From positions 1 through 64,000 of the forward strand of contig NZ_VLXZ01000008.1 of NCBI RefSeq assembly GCF_007293315.1: 64,000 nucleotides of DNA. Direction: 5' to 3'. Below are positions 26,033 through 33,962 of this stretch, piece after piece. The DNA is from Alkalicoccobacillus porphyridii (lineage in GTDB: Bacteria; Bacillota; Bacilli; Bacillales; Bacillaceae_D). Both the position numbers and the translations under genes were made by a program. Under the pieces are notes generated by a model, which saw nothing but the letters and a program-made list of their open reading frames with translations, was not told the origin of the DNA and did not search any database. Position 1 is the stretch's first letter. Each line of letters starts with the position of its first letter.

Positions 26033-26344
26033 CTATGTCAAATTTATTGTTAAAACTCCCGCTAAGATAAAACCTAAAGCTGTTACAATTTTTAGGTTCA
26101 TATTTTCTCTGAAGATCATGACTCCTACAATTGAGGTTAAAATCATACCTACACCACTCCACGTAGCATAGGCTATACCAACTGGAATGGCGATCATAGA
26201 TAAAGACATTAAGTAAAATGTGGGTACGTACAACCCGATAGTTACTGCACCATATTTCTTGATTCTGAAACCTTCTGATTTCTTCATAAATACGTCTCCA
26301 ATTGTTGCAATAATAATAGCAGTAATAAGTGCAACATATGCCAT
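26033..26344 (-). CDS. SMR efflux subunit lacking the conserved Glu
   Basis: 103 residues, four helices, with PVGIAYATWSGVGMILTS in helix 3. Aligning on KKSEGF, the position of the essential Glu14 of EmrE is an alanine (IIIATIGDVFMK), and an Asp stands four residues later. This subunit probably serves as the structural partner of a heterodimer with the next gene. It is transcribed first, from the divergent palindrome. Confidence 0.88.
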   Translation of the reverse strand: MAYVALITAIIIATIGDVFMKKSEGFRIKKYGAVTIGLYVPTFYLMSLSMIAIPVGIAYATWSGVGMILTSIVGVMIFRENMNLKIVTALGFILAGVLTINLT

Positions 26345-26363
26345 AAGTAGCCCTCCTTTTTAA

Positions 26364-26379
26364 TACCGACCGGTCTGTA
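26364..26379. promoter_or_regulatory. TetR-type operator upstream of the SMR operon
   Basis: TACCGACCGGTCTGTA matches its own reverse complement at 14 of 16 positions. It lies 20 bp upstream of the first SMR gene, where a TetR repressor would block transcription. Confidence 0.7.
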
Positions 26380-26573
26380 CTAATTGTAATCTTTTTTTAT
26401 TTCCAAAGTCAATAATTTTTTTAGTGTAGTTTTTAGTTAACTATTCTATAATAGGGCTCTCCAGAATTGTAGGGGCGAATGATTGGGTAGGATTTTTAAT
26501 TAATGTTCGCTTTTAGATTATGGGTTGTAATTTAAAGGGGTCTCTGAGTAACGAGGTATAAGGGTATTTTCGG

Positions 26574-26778
26574 TTCACCAATTCTTCACCACGATAATTG
26601 AAAATGGGTGATTTTATATGAAATGAGCGCTAATGAGTGCAAGTAGTGCGAGGCTTTGCAGGAGGTAACAAGTTTCCACGGCATTGAGGGCCTAGTGGGG
26701 TTAAACCCGTGGAGGTTCGAGTCCTCTCAACCGCATCCCTCTAGTACCAAGGCTTTCGGAGCTTTGGTACTTTTTTGT
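26574..26778 (+). mobile_element. Scar S5: class A arm + variant tRNA-Leu 3' half + terminator
   Basis: Arm 26574-26683 is 110 bp. Core 26684-26736 differs from the intact tRNA at two positions only, and the two changes are compensatory: GAG/CTC in the variable-arm stem became GGG/CCC. The terminator follows. A sequence with TTTCTTTCCATG at about 26799 lies just downstream and is repeated after S6. Confidence 0.92.
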
Positions 26779-26786
26779 TTTTTATG

Positions 26787-26870
26787 ATTTCCGTATGTTT
26801 CTTTCCATGCTTGATTTATCAACAGAATACTGTAATGTTCGGAAATAGGTTAGAATATGTTGCGAATTTA
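26787..26870 (+). repeat. About 85-bp repeat downstream of S5, second copy at 28463-28555
   Basis: Both copies end with CTGTAATGTTCGGAAATAGG and both contain a TTTCTTTC motif resembling the class B arm repeat. They lie immediately after scars S5 and S6. I read them as the opposite attachment arm of class B elements. Confidence 0.65.
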
Positions 26871-27010
26871 AATCAGGGCTTACAAAGCTTTGTTTTTTTT
26901 AGTTTGTATGTAAGGTATATAATTTAACTCTATATGAATGAAAAAATAATTCGAACAAACCTGTAACGAAATCAATTTTGAATAGTTATATATATGGAAG
27001 GGGAGATGAA

Positions 27011-27505
27011 ATGGAGTTTGAACAACTATACGCTAAACATTTCAAAGAAATTCATTTGTTTATAAGATCCTTATGTAACGATGACTATTTAGCGGAAGAG
27101 ATCACACAAGAAACTTTCTATAAAGTTCTGAAATCAATTGATCAATTTGATGGTTCTAAAGATATTAAAGCTTGGATATACACTATAGCTAAAAATACAT
27201 ACTTTACTCATTACAAAAAAAAGAAAAAGGAAGTTGATGTTGATCTCACTAACAATTTGATTCATGAAGTTAATTTCCTACAAAAGCTTTCAAACGAGGA
27301 AGATGCTTTTTTAGTTCATCAGTTTCTGCATCAACTGAACGAACCTTATAAAGAGGTGTTTTCTCTCCGTACTTTTGGTGAGCTACCCTATGAAAATATA
27401 GGAAGATTGTTTGGGAAAAGTTCAAGTTGGGCTAGAGTTACTTTCTACAGAGCAAAAAAGCAAATTATTAATTACATGGGGGGAATAGATAATGAACGAG
27501 AATAA
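27011..27505 (+). CDS. ECF sigma factor, SigW/SigV-like group
   Basis: 164 residues with region 2 YAKHFKEIHLFIRSL-CNDD, EEITQETFYKVL and IKAWIYTIAKNTYFTHYKKK, and region 4 LNEPYKEVFSLRTFGELPYENIG. ATG 27011 follows GGAAGGGGAG by 5 nt. TGTAACGAAATC at 26961-26972 resembles ECF -35 elements, suggesting autoregulation. The stop overlaps the start of the anti-sigma gene by 14 nt. Confidence 0.9.
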   Translation: MEFEQLYAKHFKEIHLFIRSLCNDDYLAEEITQETFYKVLKSIDQFDGSKDIKAWIYTIAKNTYFTHYKKKKKEVDVDLTNNLIHEVNFLQKLSNEEDAFLVHQFLHQLNEPYKEVFSLRTFGELPYENIGRLFGKSSSWARVTFYRAKKQIINYMGGIDNERE

Positions 27506-28145
27506 AGTTAAATGCGAAATTATAAAAGATGTATTACCTCTCTATATAGATGGGGTTGTTAGCTTAGAGACTAAAAGTATGGTGGAGGATCATTTACTTA
27601 ATTGTGAAAAGTGTAAACAAGAATATGAAGAACTGAGTAAAGAGGTAGTCATACCTCCAAATATAGATAACTCTATGTTAAAACACTTTAAAGAAAACTT
27701 CCGAAAGAAAAAAATCAAGTTTGCACTTGTAGCTTCGTTAATTACAGCCATGGTTTTCATGAGTGTGTATTGGTTTGTATTTAATTTTGAGCGTGTGATA
27801 CCTTATTCAAATTCTTTATTTAGTATAGACACAGATAATAATAACCAAATCTATTTACACTATAGTGGAAATAACTATTATGGCACCCATGAAGCTTATT
27901 CTATTCCAATTGAAATTAACGGAGTATCAAAAAATGTTAGCTTTATATACTTTACTCAAACATTAGCTGAATCACCATCTAGCACCCTTCTTGGTAAGAG
28001 CAATGAGACAGAAACCGTTTATCAATTTTCAGAGAGTGATCAAATTGATGCTATATATTATGTGGATTTTGATACTGACTTAACCAACTTAGTAGATGAT
28101 GGGGAATCAATTGTGGAAAGAGCAGAATTGTTGTGGGAAAAATAA
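27492..28145 (+). CDS. Anti-sigma factor with zinc-binding HC2 domain
   Basis: 217 residues. The N-terminal domain carries the ZAS motif: Cys in VKCEIIKDVLPLYIDG and HLLNCEKC (H-x3-C-x2-C). A single membrane span (about 74-95, FALVASLITAMVFMSVYWFV) leads to an extracytoplasmic domain of about 120 residues, probably the sensor. This domain order is standard for ECF anti-sigma proteins. Together with the sigma gene it fills the 1.6-kb module between S5 and S6. Confidence 0.9.
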   Translation: MNENKVKCEIIKDVLPLYIDGVVSLETKSMVEDHLLNCEKCKQEYEELSKEVVIPPNIDNSMLKHFKENFRKKKIKFALVASLITAMVFMSVYWFVFNFERVIPYSNSLFSIDTDNNNQIYLHYSGNNYYGTHEAYSIPIEINGVSKNVSFIYFTQTLAESPSSTLLGKSNETETVYQFSESDQIDAIYYVDFDTDLTNLVDDGESIVERAELLWEK

Positions 28146-28248
28146 TTCTTAAATTCGATTGTTTGCAACTAAGGCGATACTATAATGTTTATTATATACG
28201 AACATAACAATTAATAATGATAAAAATGTTCGTGTTTAATTCGTCTGA

Positions 28249-28457
28249 TTCTTTCCAAGTTCTTTCCATAGCCATACGATTTAAACTAAAATAGGTATAA
28301 GAATGATGGGTTTTATATAGCTGAACGAGGTTAGTGTAGTCATTTCTAACGTTTCGCAAAATTGAGGGCCTAGTGGGGTTAAACCCGTGGAGGTTCGAGT
28401 CCTCTCAACCGCATCCCAGTAGTACCAAGGCTTTCAGAGCTTTGGTGCTTTTTTTGT
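28249..28457 (+). mobile_element. Scar S6: class B arm + variant tRNA-Leu 3' half + terminator
   Basis: Arm 28249-28361 is 113 bp. Core 28362-28414 is identical to S5, including the compensatory pair of changes. The terminator stem ACCAAGGCTTTC/AGAGCTTTGGT follows. Confidence 0.92.
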
Positions 28458-28462
28458 TTCTG

Positions 28463-28555
28463 ATGATTTCAGCGTGTTTCTTTCTGAGCTTAGTTGTTTA
28501 AGAAAAGACTGTAATGTTCGGAAATAGGTTGAAATAGGTCGTCAATCCTATTATT
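28463..28555 (+). repeat. Second copy of the 85-bp repeat, in a nearly empty module
   Basis: This copy matches 26787-26870 and fills the about 100 bp between scars S6 and S7, with no gene. It could be the remains of an element whose cargo was deleted. Confidence 0.6.
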
Positions 28556-28632
28556 AGTTGTGGAGGATCGAGTTCTCTCAACCGTATATAAAACGTTTAA
28601 GTATCCAGGCTTTTAGAGCTTTGGTGCTTTTA
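28556..28632 (+). mobile_element. Scar S7: decayed tRNA-Leu 3' end + terminator
   Basis: GTTGTGGAGGATCGAGTTCT then CTCAACCG is recognisable as the T arm and acceptor strand, followed by a terminator with TTTAGAGCTTTGGTGCTTTT. The arm and the anticodon part are gone. Confidence 0.75.
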
Positions 28633-28905
28633 CGTATGTTTATGTTTTTGCTAATCATATAAATAATGATTTATGCAGGACTGTTCTAATGCTTCAATAA
28701 TATCAGGCACATAATAGCTGATAATGTCGAAAGATTTAAATGTTAAAAACCGTAATATAATGTTAAAATTTAAAAGATTTTAAGGTTGTCCCTTTTATAA
28801 ACATCTCAAAGTTGTTCTAGATTGTTGATGTAACCGAAAGCATTCTGAGCGTCAAAATGAGTAAGTAAAAATTATTTTAAAAATTAAGAAAAGAGAGGTA
28901 ATTAA

Positions 28906-29304
28906 ATGAACAAGCTAAAAAAAGTCATTGGATCCGTTGCTGTAATTGGTCTTTTACTATCGGGTACAGGAGCTATAGCTCACGCAGCTACATATTATGC
29001 CTATAGCGCTACTGTACCAGTAATTAATGATTATGAAACTGCTTCAAAGACTAAAGCGACAACTGGTTCTGCTTATAATAGTGTAACCGCCATCCAGAAA
29101 GATAGAAAATTAACTTCATGGATAGAAAATACAGGCGGATCAAATCTCACAACTAAAGTGACCTATTCCAGTACAGGATCAAAAACTATGGACTTCAAGG
29201 GGAATGCTAGCGAAGTTAAAGGAAAAAGTGTTCGATTGAATATTTCTACTGCCACATCAGAGTTGAATACTGCAACAACATCTGGGAGTTGGACTCCGAA
29301 TTAA
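28906..29304 (+). CDS. Small secreted protein next to an ABC transporter
   Basis: 132 residues. Residues 1-28 are a clear Sec signal peptide (KLKKVIGSVAVIGLLLSG, then AHA-A cleavage). The mature 104 residues are Ser/Thr/Asn-rich, of low complexity, with only small hydrophobics and no cysteine, suggesting an extended beta structure. I am reminded of DUF2712-type proteins but cannot confirm it. GAGAGG precedes the ATG. Three permeases and an ATPase follow 125 bp later, so this may be a secreted antimicrobial or signal with its transporter or immunity system. Confidence 0.75.
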   Translation: MNKLKKVIGSVAVIGLLLSGTGAIAHAATYYAYSATVPVINDYETASKTKATTGSAYNSVTAIQKDRKLTSWIENTGGSNLTTKVTYSSTGSKTMDFKGNASEVKGKSVRLNISTATSELNTATTSGSWTPN

Positions 29305-29428
29305 TTACCTTTAAGTAATAGGATCTATAAAGTTCTGACGCATTCTTAATCTTTCGGTTTTCGGTTACATCTGCAATCTATTTGTGCAATTTCCATTCAA
29401 GAGAATACAATTTTATGAGGTGTATGAT

Positions 29429-30208
29429 GTGAATACGTATGTTAAAGAAGAGCTAAAAAGAGCTTTTATTTCTAAGGTTGCATTTGGAACAATGATTCTT
29501 TCAATTGCATTAGTTTTTGTAGGTATGTTTGAATATCTAAGTTGGATTTCGTATGGAGGCATTTCTGTTTTGTATATTTTTCTTTCTGGATACAACACTG
29601 GAACAGCAAATTTTCTTGTAATTGTTTTTCCTATATTAGCCACCCTACCATTTGCATCTTCATATGTTGAGGATTGTAAATCCGGTTTAATAAAATATAC
29701 CTATCTACGGATGCAAAAAAGAACGTACATGTATATTCGACTTGTTGTTAATGGTATCATTGGGGGAACGGTCCTTTTCATTGGCCCTTTTGTAGCTTTT
29801 GTTTTTCTAATGATTGCAAAGACCTTTACTGGGATGCCTATGGTAAAAGAACATATGGAAACAGTGGCGTATTTCGAGAGTATAGGTGTACACTCTCCAT
29901 TACTTATGATCATCATTATTTTAATGACATTATTTTGTTGTGGTTTTATCATCGCCACAATCGCTTTGGGGATATCTACTTTTATTCAGAACAGCTATCT
30001 AACAATATTAATTCCATTTATTTTATATATTCTTTCAGGGACAGTATTAAAAAGTATATATACTAATCTTAATTTATTAGCTTTATATGACGTCGACTAT
30101 TTTGGAATGAGTTTTACAGAGAGAATTTTGTATGGAATGATCTTATGTATTATTGGAATTTCTTGTTTCTTTATTGGAGGATTTAAGAATGAAGAGAAAG
30201 CGATATAA
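29429..30208 (+). CDS. ABC-2-type membrane subunit 1
   Basis: 259 residues with six predicted membrane segments (about 15-35, 60-80, 105-130, 160-185, 195-215, 230-250) and no soluble domain. The start is taken at GTG 29429, 8 nt after GAGG; the frame is open further upstream without a ribosome site. The next gene starts inside its last 20 bases. It is one of three similar permeases in this operon. Confidence 0.75.
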   Translation: MNTYVKEELKRAFISKVAFGTMILSIALVFVGMFEYLSWISYGGISVLYIFLSGYNTGTANFLVIVFPILATLPFASSYVEDCKSGLIKYTYLRMQKRTYMYIRLVVNGIIGGTVLFIGPFVAFVFLMIAKTFTGMPMVKEHMETVAYFESIGVHSPLLMIIIILMTLFCCGFIIATIALGISTFIQNSYLTILIPFILYILSGTVLKSIYTNLNLLALYDVDYFGMSFTERILYGMILCIIGISCFFIGGFKNEEKAI

Positions 30209-31004
30209 CATTGAATTAGCCTATTACTTCGTTAGAAAAAATCTATATATTTTTGTAATAATTCTTCTTTCTCTTTTTTGCTTGAAACTTCTAATTGAAA
30301 ATAGTTCTGATGATAAAAATGTTTTTGATTTATTTATTGCACTAAATGGATTCCTTTCAATTTCGTATTTCCTTATTCCAATTTTTTTACTCATTTTGAC
30401 TAGTCATTTCTCTCAAGGAAAAATACAAAATTATTTAATGTTTCGATTTAAGAACAAGCGAGATTGGTACCATACGAATGTGTTGTATGTTGCACAATTA
30501 ACACTAATTTTCTTAGTTACTGTTGTCGCTATTATACTCATGCAATCCTTGTTTGTTTTAAATTTTGAAAATAACTGGAGTGACTTTGCTCGCAACTATT
30601 ACGTCTACCACAATACATTTCTAGGGAATTATAGACCTCTTACATATTCTATTTTTACTTTTTTATTGTTAGGTCTATTATTATTTCTGCTAGGATTAAT
30701 CTTCTCTATCATAACCATATGGACAAATAAACCTTTAGTTTCGTTACTTATTGTCATGTTATTAAATATCATAAATATCGCCGTCACTATAGGGAAACTA
30801 GAAACATTATCTCCATTTCTCTTCACCAATCATTTAGATCTTATGAATTATATGTACATGGTCGAATCAGATCAAAATAAATTCCCAATTGGAATCACTA
30901 TATATTGGTTTGTACTCATTGCTATTGTTTATTTATTTGGCTATTTTTTTACTAACAAAGTTGATTTTGACGTAGAAAAAGGTGAAAAAAAATTTGCTAA
31001 CTAA
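30189..31004 (+). CDS. ABC-2-type membrane subunit 2
   Basis: 271 residues with six hydrophobic segments and basic connecting loops. ATG 30189 has TTGGAGG upstream and overlaps the previous gene by 20 nt. It has no sequence motif beyond the membrane pattern. Its place between two other permeases and before an ATPase makes transport the only supported role. Confidence 0.75.
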   Translation: MKRKRYNIELAYYFVRKNLYIFVIILLSLFCLKLLIENSSDDKNVFDLFIALNGFLSISYFLIPIFLLILTSHFSQGKIQNYLMFRFKNKRDWYHTNVLYVAQLTLIFLVTVVAIILMQSLFVLNFENNWSDFARNYYVYHNTFLGNYRPLTYSIFTFLLLGLLLFLLGLIFSIITIWTNKPLVSLLIVMLLNIINIAVTIGKLETLSPFLFTNHLDLMNYMYMVESDQNKFPIGITIYWFVLIAIVYLFGYFFTNKVDFDVEKGEKKFAN

Positions 31005-31785
31005 CATTATACGATATCATCTTTATGGTGTGCTTTCTCCAACAAAGATACTTTTACTTATCGTACCGTTCATAGCAAACGTATTTCTTGTATACGCTTC
31101 ATATGGTGAACTTATACCATTAGAAAGAATGAAAGTAACGATCCTTATGTTTTATTTCCATGTTAACTTTAAGTTAGATCTCTTCCGCATACTTATTATC
31201 TTTGTACCTATCCTTATAATCATTGGTACTTTTATATCCAATGAAGTAAAGGAACGAAATATCTACTTGCTTCTGCAGATGAAGAGTTATCATCTTTGGT
31301 TTAAAGGGTTAATTGTGGCTTCCCTTTATACTGTCTTTCTTTATTTTATAATAGGTTTTCTTTTAACGTACGGCATCGTTTTGTTGTTACCAAATCATTT
31401 ATTGTTTGATGAGAGTACGTTTCCATTCCATTCAATAATCACAACAAATAGTTTACTATTGTTGGTTTCTCAATACATTTTAATTTCATTGTCAGTCTTT
31501 TTGCTAGTGATGTTAAATATTCTATTTGTTTTCTTGATACATAATACTGCTTTTGCTTTTTTATTAACGCTTATCTGCTTCCTTGTATCAATCACAATCG
31601 GATATGTTTCTCCCAGTACGATAGACTTTTTACCTTTGGCTTATGGATTAATTGCATTCAGAGAACCACTAGACAGTTCTTTTACCTGGGTTTATATTTT
31701 TTCAATAATAAGTACCTTCATATTATATATCTTGGTTTTTGGAGTTTTTAAACTAAAAAAAGAATCCCTATTTAGAATACAGTAG
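30982..31785 (+). CDS. ABC-2-type membrane subunit 3
   Basis: 267 residues with six membrane segments, including a YxxxG-rich pair around residues 95-130. A GTG start at 30982 overlaps the previous gene by 23 nt with a weak ribosome site; TTG 30994 is an alternative. Three different permeases with one ATPase is unusual and suggests a heteromeric complex. Confidence 0.72.
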   Translation: MKKNLLTNIIRYHLYGVLSPTKILLLIVPFIANVFLVYASYGELIPLERMKVTILMFYFHVNFKLDLFRILIIFVPILIIIGTFISNEVKERNIYLLLQMKSYHLWFKGLIVASLYTVFLYFIIGFLLTYGIVLLLPNHLLFDESTFPFHSIITTNSLLLLVSQYILISLSVFLLVMLNILFVFLIHNTAFAFLLTLICFLVSITIGYVSPSTIDFLPLAYGLIAFREPLDSSFTWVYIFSIISTFILYILVFGVFKLKKESLFRIQ

Positions 31786-31804
31786 GTAGAGGAGTTTGAG
31801 TGGG

Positions 31805-32458
31805 ATGGGTACAATACTTGAGGTTAAAAACCTTTCGAAAGTAGTAAAAGGAGATTACTTATTAAAGAATATCGAATTGAAGATCGAACAGCCTAACATA
31901 TATGGAATTGTGGGGCGAAACGGCTCTGGGAAAAGTGTGTTATTTAAAAGCATTTCAGGTCTGTTTGTTCCATCTGAGGGTTCTATAAAAGTCTTCAATG
32001 AAGAAGTTGGTACAGGAAGTTTTCCGAAAGATTTCGGTGCCTTATTAGACACCCCTGGATTTCTTGGACATTACTCTGGCTTTAGAAACTTGAAATTATT
32101 AGCTTCTATCCAAAATAAAATAAACGATGAAGAGATTAAGCAAGTTATTACTCTAGTTGGGTTAAATCCAAATGATAAAAAACCAGTGCGGAAATATTCA
32201 CTTGGTATGAAACAACGTCTTGGGATTGCACAAGCCATTATGGAAAAACCAAAACTATTAATTTTAGATGAACCCATGAATGGTTTAGATGAAACAGGTG
32301 TGACTGAAATAAGACAAATGATTTTAGATCTTAAGAAAAAAGGAATCACTATTTTGGTAGCAAGCCATAACTCTGAGGATATATCAATCCTATGTGATGT
32401 AGTATATAAAATGGATAATGGACATTTAGATCTAATACAGGAAGAGCAAACTTATTAA
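31805..32458 (+). CDS. ABC transporter ATP-binding protein
   Basis: About 217 residues. Walker A GRNGSGKSVLFK, Q-loop region FGALLDTPGFLG (Gln absent at the usual place), signature YSLGMKQRLGIAQ, Walker B LLILDEPMNGLD and switch His in VASHNSED. It is of the CcmA/bacitracin-exporter type. GAGGAG at 31789-31794 favours ATG 31805 over the TTG at 31796. It powers the three preceding permeases. Confidence 0.92.
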   Translation: MGTILEVKNLSKVVKGDYLLKNIELKIEQPNIYGIVGRNGSGKSVLFKSISGLFVPSEGSIKVFNEEVGTGSFPKDFGALLDTPGFLGHYSGFRNLKLLASIQNKINDEEIKQVITLVGLNPNDKKPVRKYSLGMKQRLGIAQAIMEKPKLLILDEPMNGLDETGVTEIRQMILDLKKKGITILVASHNSEDISILCDVVYKMDNGHLDLIQEEQTY

Positions 32459-32590
32459 TCATGATGGATTGTCAGATGTTAATGAAGAGGAAACAGTTGA
32501 GATTGCAGTAAGCCTAAAGTGGTTTTGAGATATAAATAAGCGAATGATTTTTTGTAATATAGAATGATTATTCGTCTTTTAAGAGCAGAA

Positions 32591-32809
32591 TTCTTTCCAA
32601 ATTCTTTCCATAGCCATACGTTTTAAACTGAAATAGGTGTAAGAATGAAGGCTTTTGTATAGGTATTTGAGGTTAATGTAGTCATTTATACCGTTTCGCA
32701 AAATTGAGGGCCTAGTGAGGTTAAACTCGTGGAGGTTCGAGTCCTCTTAACCGCATATAATTTTTATGCTACTATCAAAGCTTTAAAAGGCTTTGATATT
32801 TTTTTGTTT
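32591..32809 (+). mobile_element. Scar S8: class B arm + tRNA-Leu 3' half + terminator
   Basis: Arm 32591-32703 is 113 bp and opens TTCTTTCCAAATTCTTTCC, a perfect 11-bp-period repeat. Core 32704-32756 has a single change from the intact tRNA, turning an acceptor G-C pair into G-U. The terminator ATCAAAGCTTT/GGCTTTGAT is followed by TTTTTTT. Confidence 0.93.
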
Positions 32810-32810
32810 A

Positions 32811-32880
32811 TTAAATCAAATAAACTTGATTTAATGATGAATATAAAGTATACTCAATTTAATCAAATAAAATTGATTAA
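32811..32880 (+). promoter_or_regulatory. arsR promoter with two ArsR-type operators
   Basis: Operator 1 (32811-32834) is TTAAATCAA and TTGATTTAA around a 6-bp centre; operator 2 (32858-32880) is a near copy. The TTGATT inside operator 1 (32826-32831) and TATACT (32849-32854) are 17 bp apart and form the promoter, so both operators clamp it. Confidence 0.8.
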
Positions 32881-32892
32881 TGAGGTGACAAG

Positions 32893-33216
32893 TTGATAAC
32901 AAAATTAATTAACGTCCAAAATCAATTAGATCATGATTTTGATGTTTTTGAAAAACAGTTTAAAGCATTAGCTGATAAAAAACGATTACAATTGCTTCAC
33001 TTACTAAGCACAAGGGGACAAACGTGTGTGTGTGATTTAGTAGAAGAAATGAATATGACACAATCGAAACTTTCATATCATTTAAAAATACTTATGAATG
33101 CTGAGTTGCTTAATAAAGAAACAAAAGGTACTTGGAGTTATTATAGTGTGAATGAAAGTGTAATGGATAAACTCCTATCTGAACAACTATGTTGTATTTT
33201 GAAGCCGTCTAAATAA
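32893..33216 (+). CDS. arsR: ArsR/SmtB-family metalloregulator (first copy)
   Basis: 107 residues with the winged-helix core ALADKKRLQLLHLLSTRG and QSKLSYHLKILMNAELL. The arsenic/antimony sensor motif CVCDL is present near residue 44, and a CC pair lies near the C terminus. TTG start after GAGGTGAC. It lies under two operator copies and is expected to repress its own transcript until arsenite binds. Confidence 0.92.
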   Translation: MITKLINVQNQLDHDFDVFEKQFKALADKKRLQLLHLLSTRGQTCVCDLVEEMNMTQSKLSYHLKILMNAELLNKETKGTWSYYSVNESVMDKLLSEQLCCILKPSK

Positions 33217-33234
33217 CGGTTTTCATTATATATT

Positions 33235-33257
33235 ATAAATCAAATAAAATTGATTAA
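33235..33257 (+). promoter_or_regulatory. Third copy of the ArsR-type operator
   Basis: ATAAATCAA and TTGATTAA with the same 6-bp centre ATAAAA, immediately before the ribosome site of the CC peptide gene. Confidence 0.75.
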
Positions 33258-33270
33258 GGAGGGTGATGTG

Positions 33271-33426
33271 ATGAGGATAATTTATGCTTTTCTATCTAGG
33301 TTTAAGAAATGTTGTCAGAATGCTGAAAGGCTCTACAGAAAATCAATTCTTAACAAACAAATTGAAGATGAACGAACTCAAATAGAGATGCGTTATTTTC
33401 AAAATGGAGCTTGTTGTGTGCGTTAA
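33271..33426 (+). CDS. Small CysCys-motif peptide of the arsenic cluster
   Basis: A 51-residue basic peptide beginning MRIIYAFLSRFKKCCQN and ending NGACCVR. It has an ideal AAGGAGGGTGATG ribosome site, its own operator upstream, and its stop overlaps the fourth operator. The two vicinal cysteine pairs suggest metalloid binding or thiol chemistry. I do not know this family; it lies between arsR and arsI on the same strand. Confidence 0.7.
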   Translation: MRIIYAFLSRFKKCCQNAERLYRKSILNKQIEDERTQIEMRYFQNGACCVR

Positions 33427-33445
33427 ATCAAAAAAAATTGATTTA
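33423..33445 (+). promoter_or_regulatory. Fourth copy of the ArsR-type operator
   Basis: TTAAATCAA and TTGATTTA around AAAAAA, overlapping the end of the small peptide gene and 20 bp before arsI. Confidence 0.75.
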
Positions 33446-33465
33446 TATTAAGGGAGGAACTAAAT

Positions 33466-33837
33466 ATGGTGTATGTTCACATAGGTATGAATGTAAAGAA
33501 TATAAAAGAAAGTAAGGAATTTTATGAGCGTTTTTTAGGAGTTAAACCAGTAAAAGAAAAACAAAATTATGTTAAGTTCTTAACAGAGAAACCAGCTTTA
33601 AATTTAACATTACAAGAGGAAGAAAATTATGAAGGTAATCAAATTAATCATTTAGGTGTTCAAATTGAATCAAAAGATGATGTTTTATATCATAAAAAAA
33701 GATTAGAAAAAGAAGGTTTTTTTGCAAGAGAAGAAATGGATGTCAATTGTTGTTATGCCCTTCAAGATAAATTTTGGGTAACAGATCCTAATGGTATTGA
33801 ATGGGAATACTTCTATACCAAAGAAGATATCGACTAA
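33466..33837 (+). CDS. arsI: ArsI-type C-As lyase (VOC family)
   Basis: 123 residues, similar to B. subtilis YqcK/ArsI. Signature residues are the metal histidine in YVHIGMNV, a second in NHLGVQIES, the vicinal cysteines and context VNCCYALQDKFWVTDPNG, and the Glu ligand in EWEYFYTK. ArsI cleaves the carbon-arsenic bond of trivalent methylarsenicals with oxygen and Fe(II). The protein lacks the Cys-rich C-terminal tail of some homologues. AGGGAGG precedes the ATG. The next ars genes have a separate promoter. Confidence 0.9.
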   Translation: MVYVHIGMNVKNIKESKEFYERFLGVKPVKEKQNYVKFLTEKPALNLTLQEEENYEGNQINHLGVQIESKDDVLYHKKRLEKEGFFAREEMDVNCCYALQDKFWVTDPNGIEWEYFYTKEDID

Positions 33838-33845
33838 AACAAAAG

Positions 33846-33875
33846 AGAAGTGTCTTTATAGGCACTTCTTTTATA
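33846..33875 (+). terminator. Terminator after arsI
   Basis: AGAAGTGTC and GGCACTTCTTTT form a hairpin with a T-rich tail, separating arsI from the arsR-arsB-arsC unit. Confidence 0.7.
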
Positions 33876-33908
33876 ATGCATTAATATAAGTGGATGTTTA
33901 TATAATAA

Positions 33909-33938
33909 TTGACTTATATAATATCTCTGTCATATAAT
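33909..33938 (+). promoter_or_regulatory. Promoter of the second arsR operon
   Basis: TTGACT (33909-33914) and TATAAT (33933-33938) at 18 bp. TTATATAAT-type repeats around the -35 are possible operator half sites, different from those of the first arsR. Confidence 0.65.
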
Positions 33939-33962
33939 CAATTTGCGAAAGGAGTGAGAACA

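Noticed and set aside
26345-26573. Guanidine riboswitch (ykkC type) before the SMR pair
   Set aside because: The leader between the operator and the first SMR gene is too short and has none of the conserved ykkC elements; a TetR operator explains the control.
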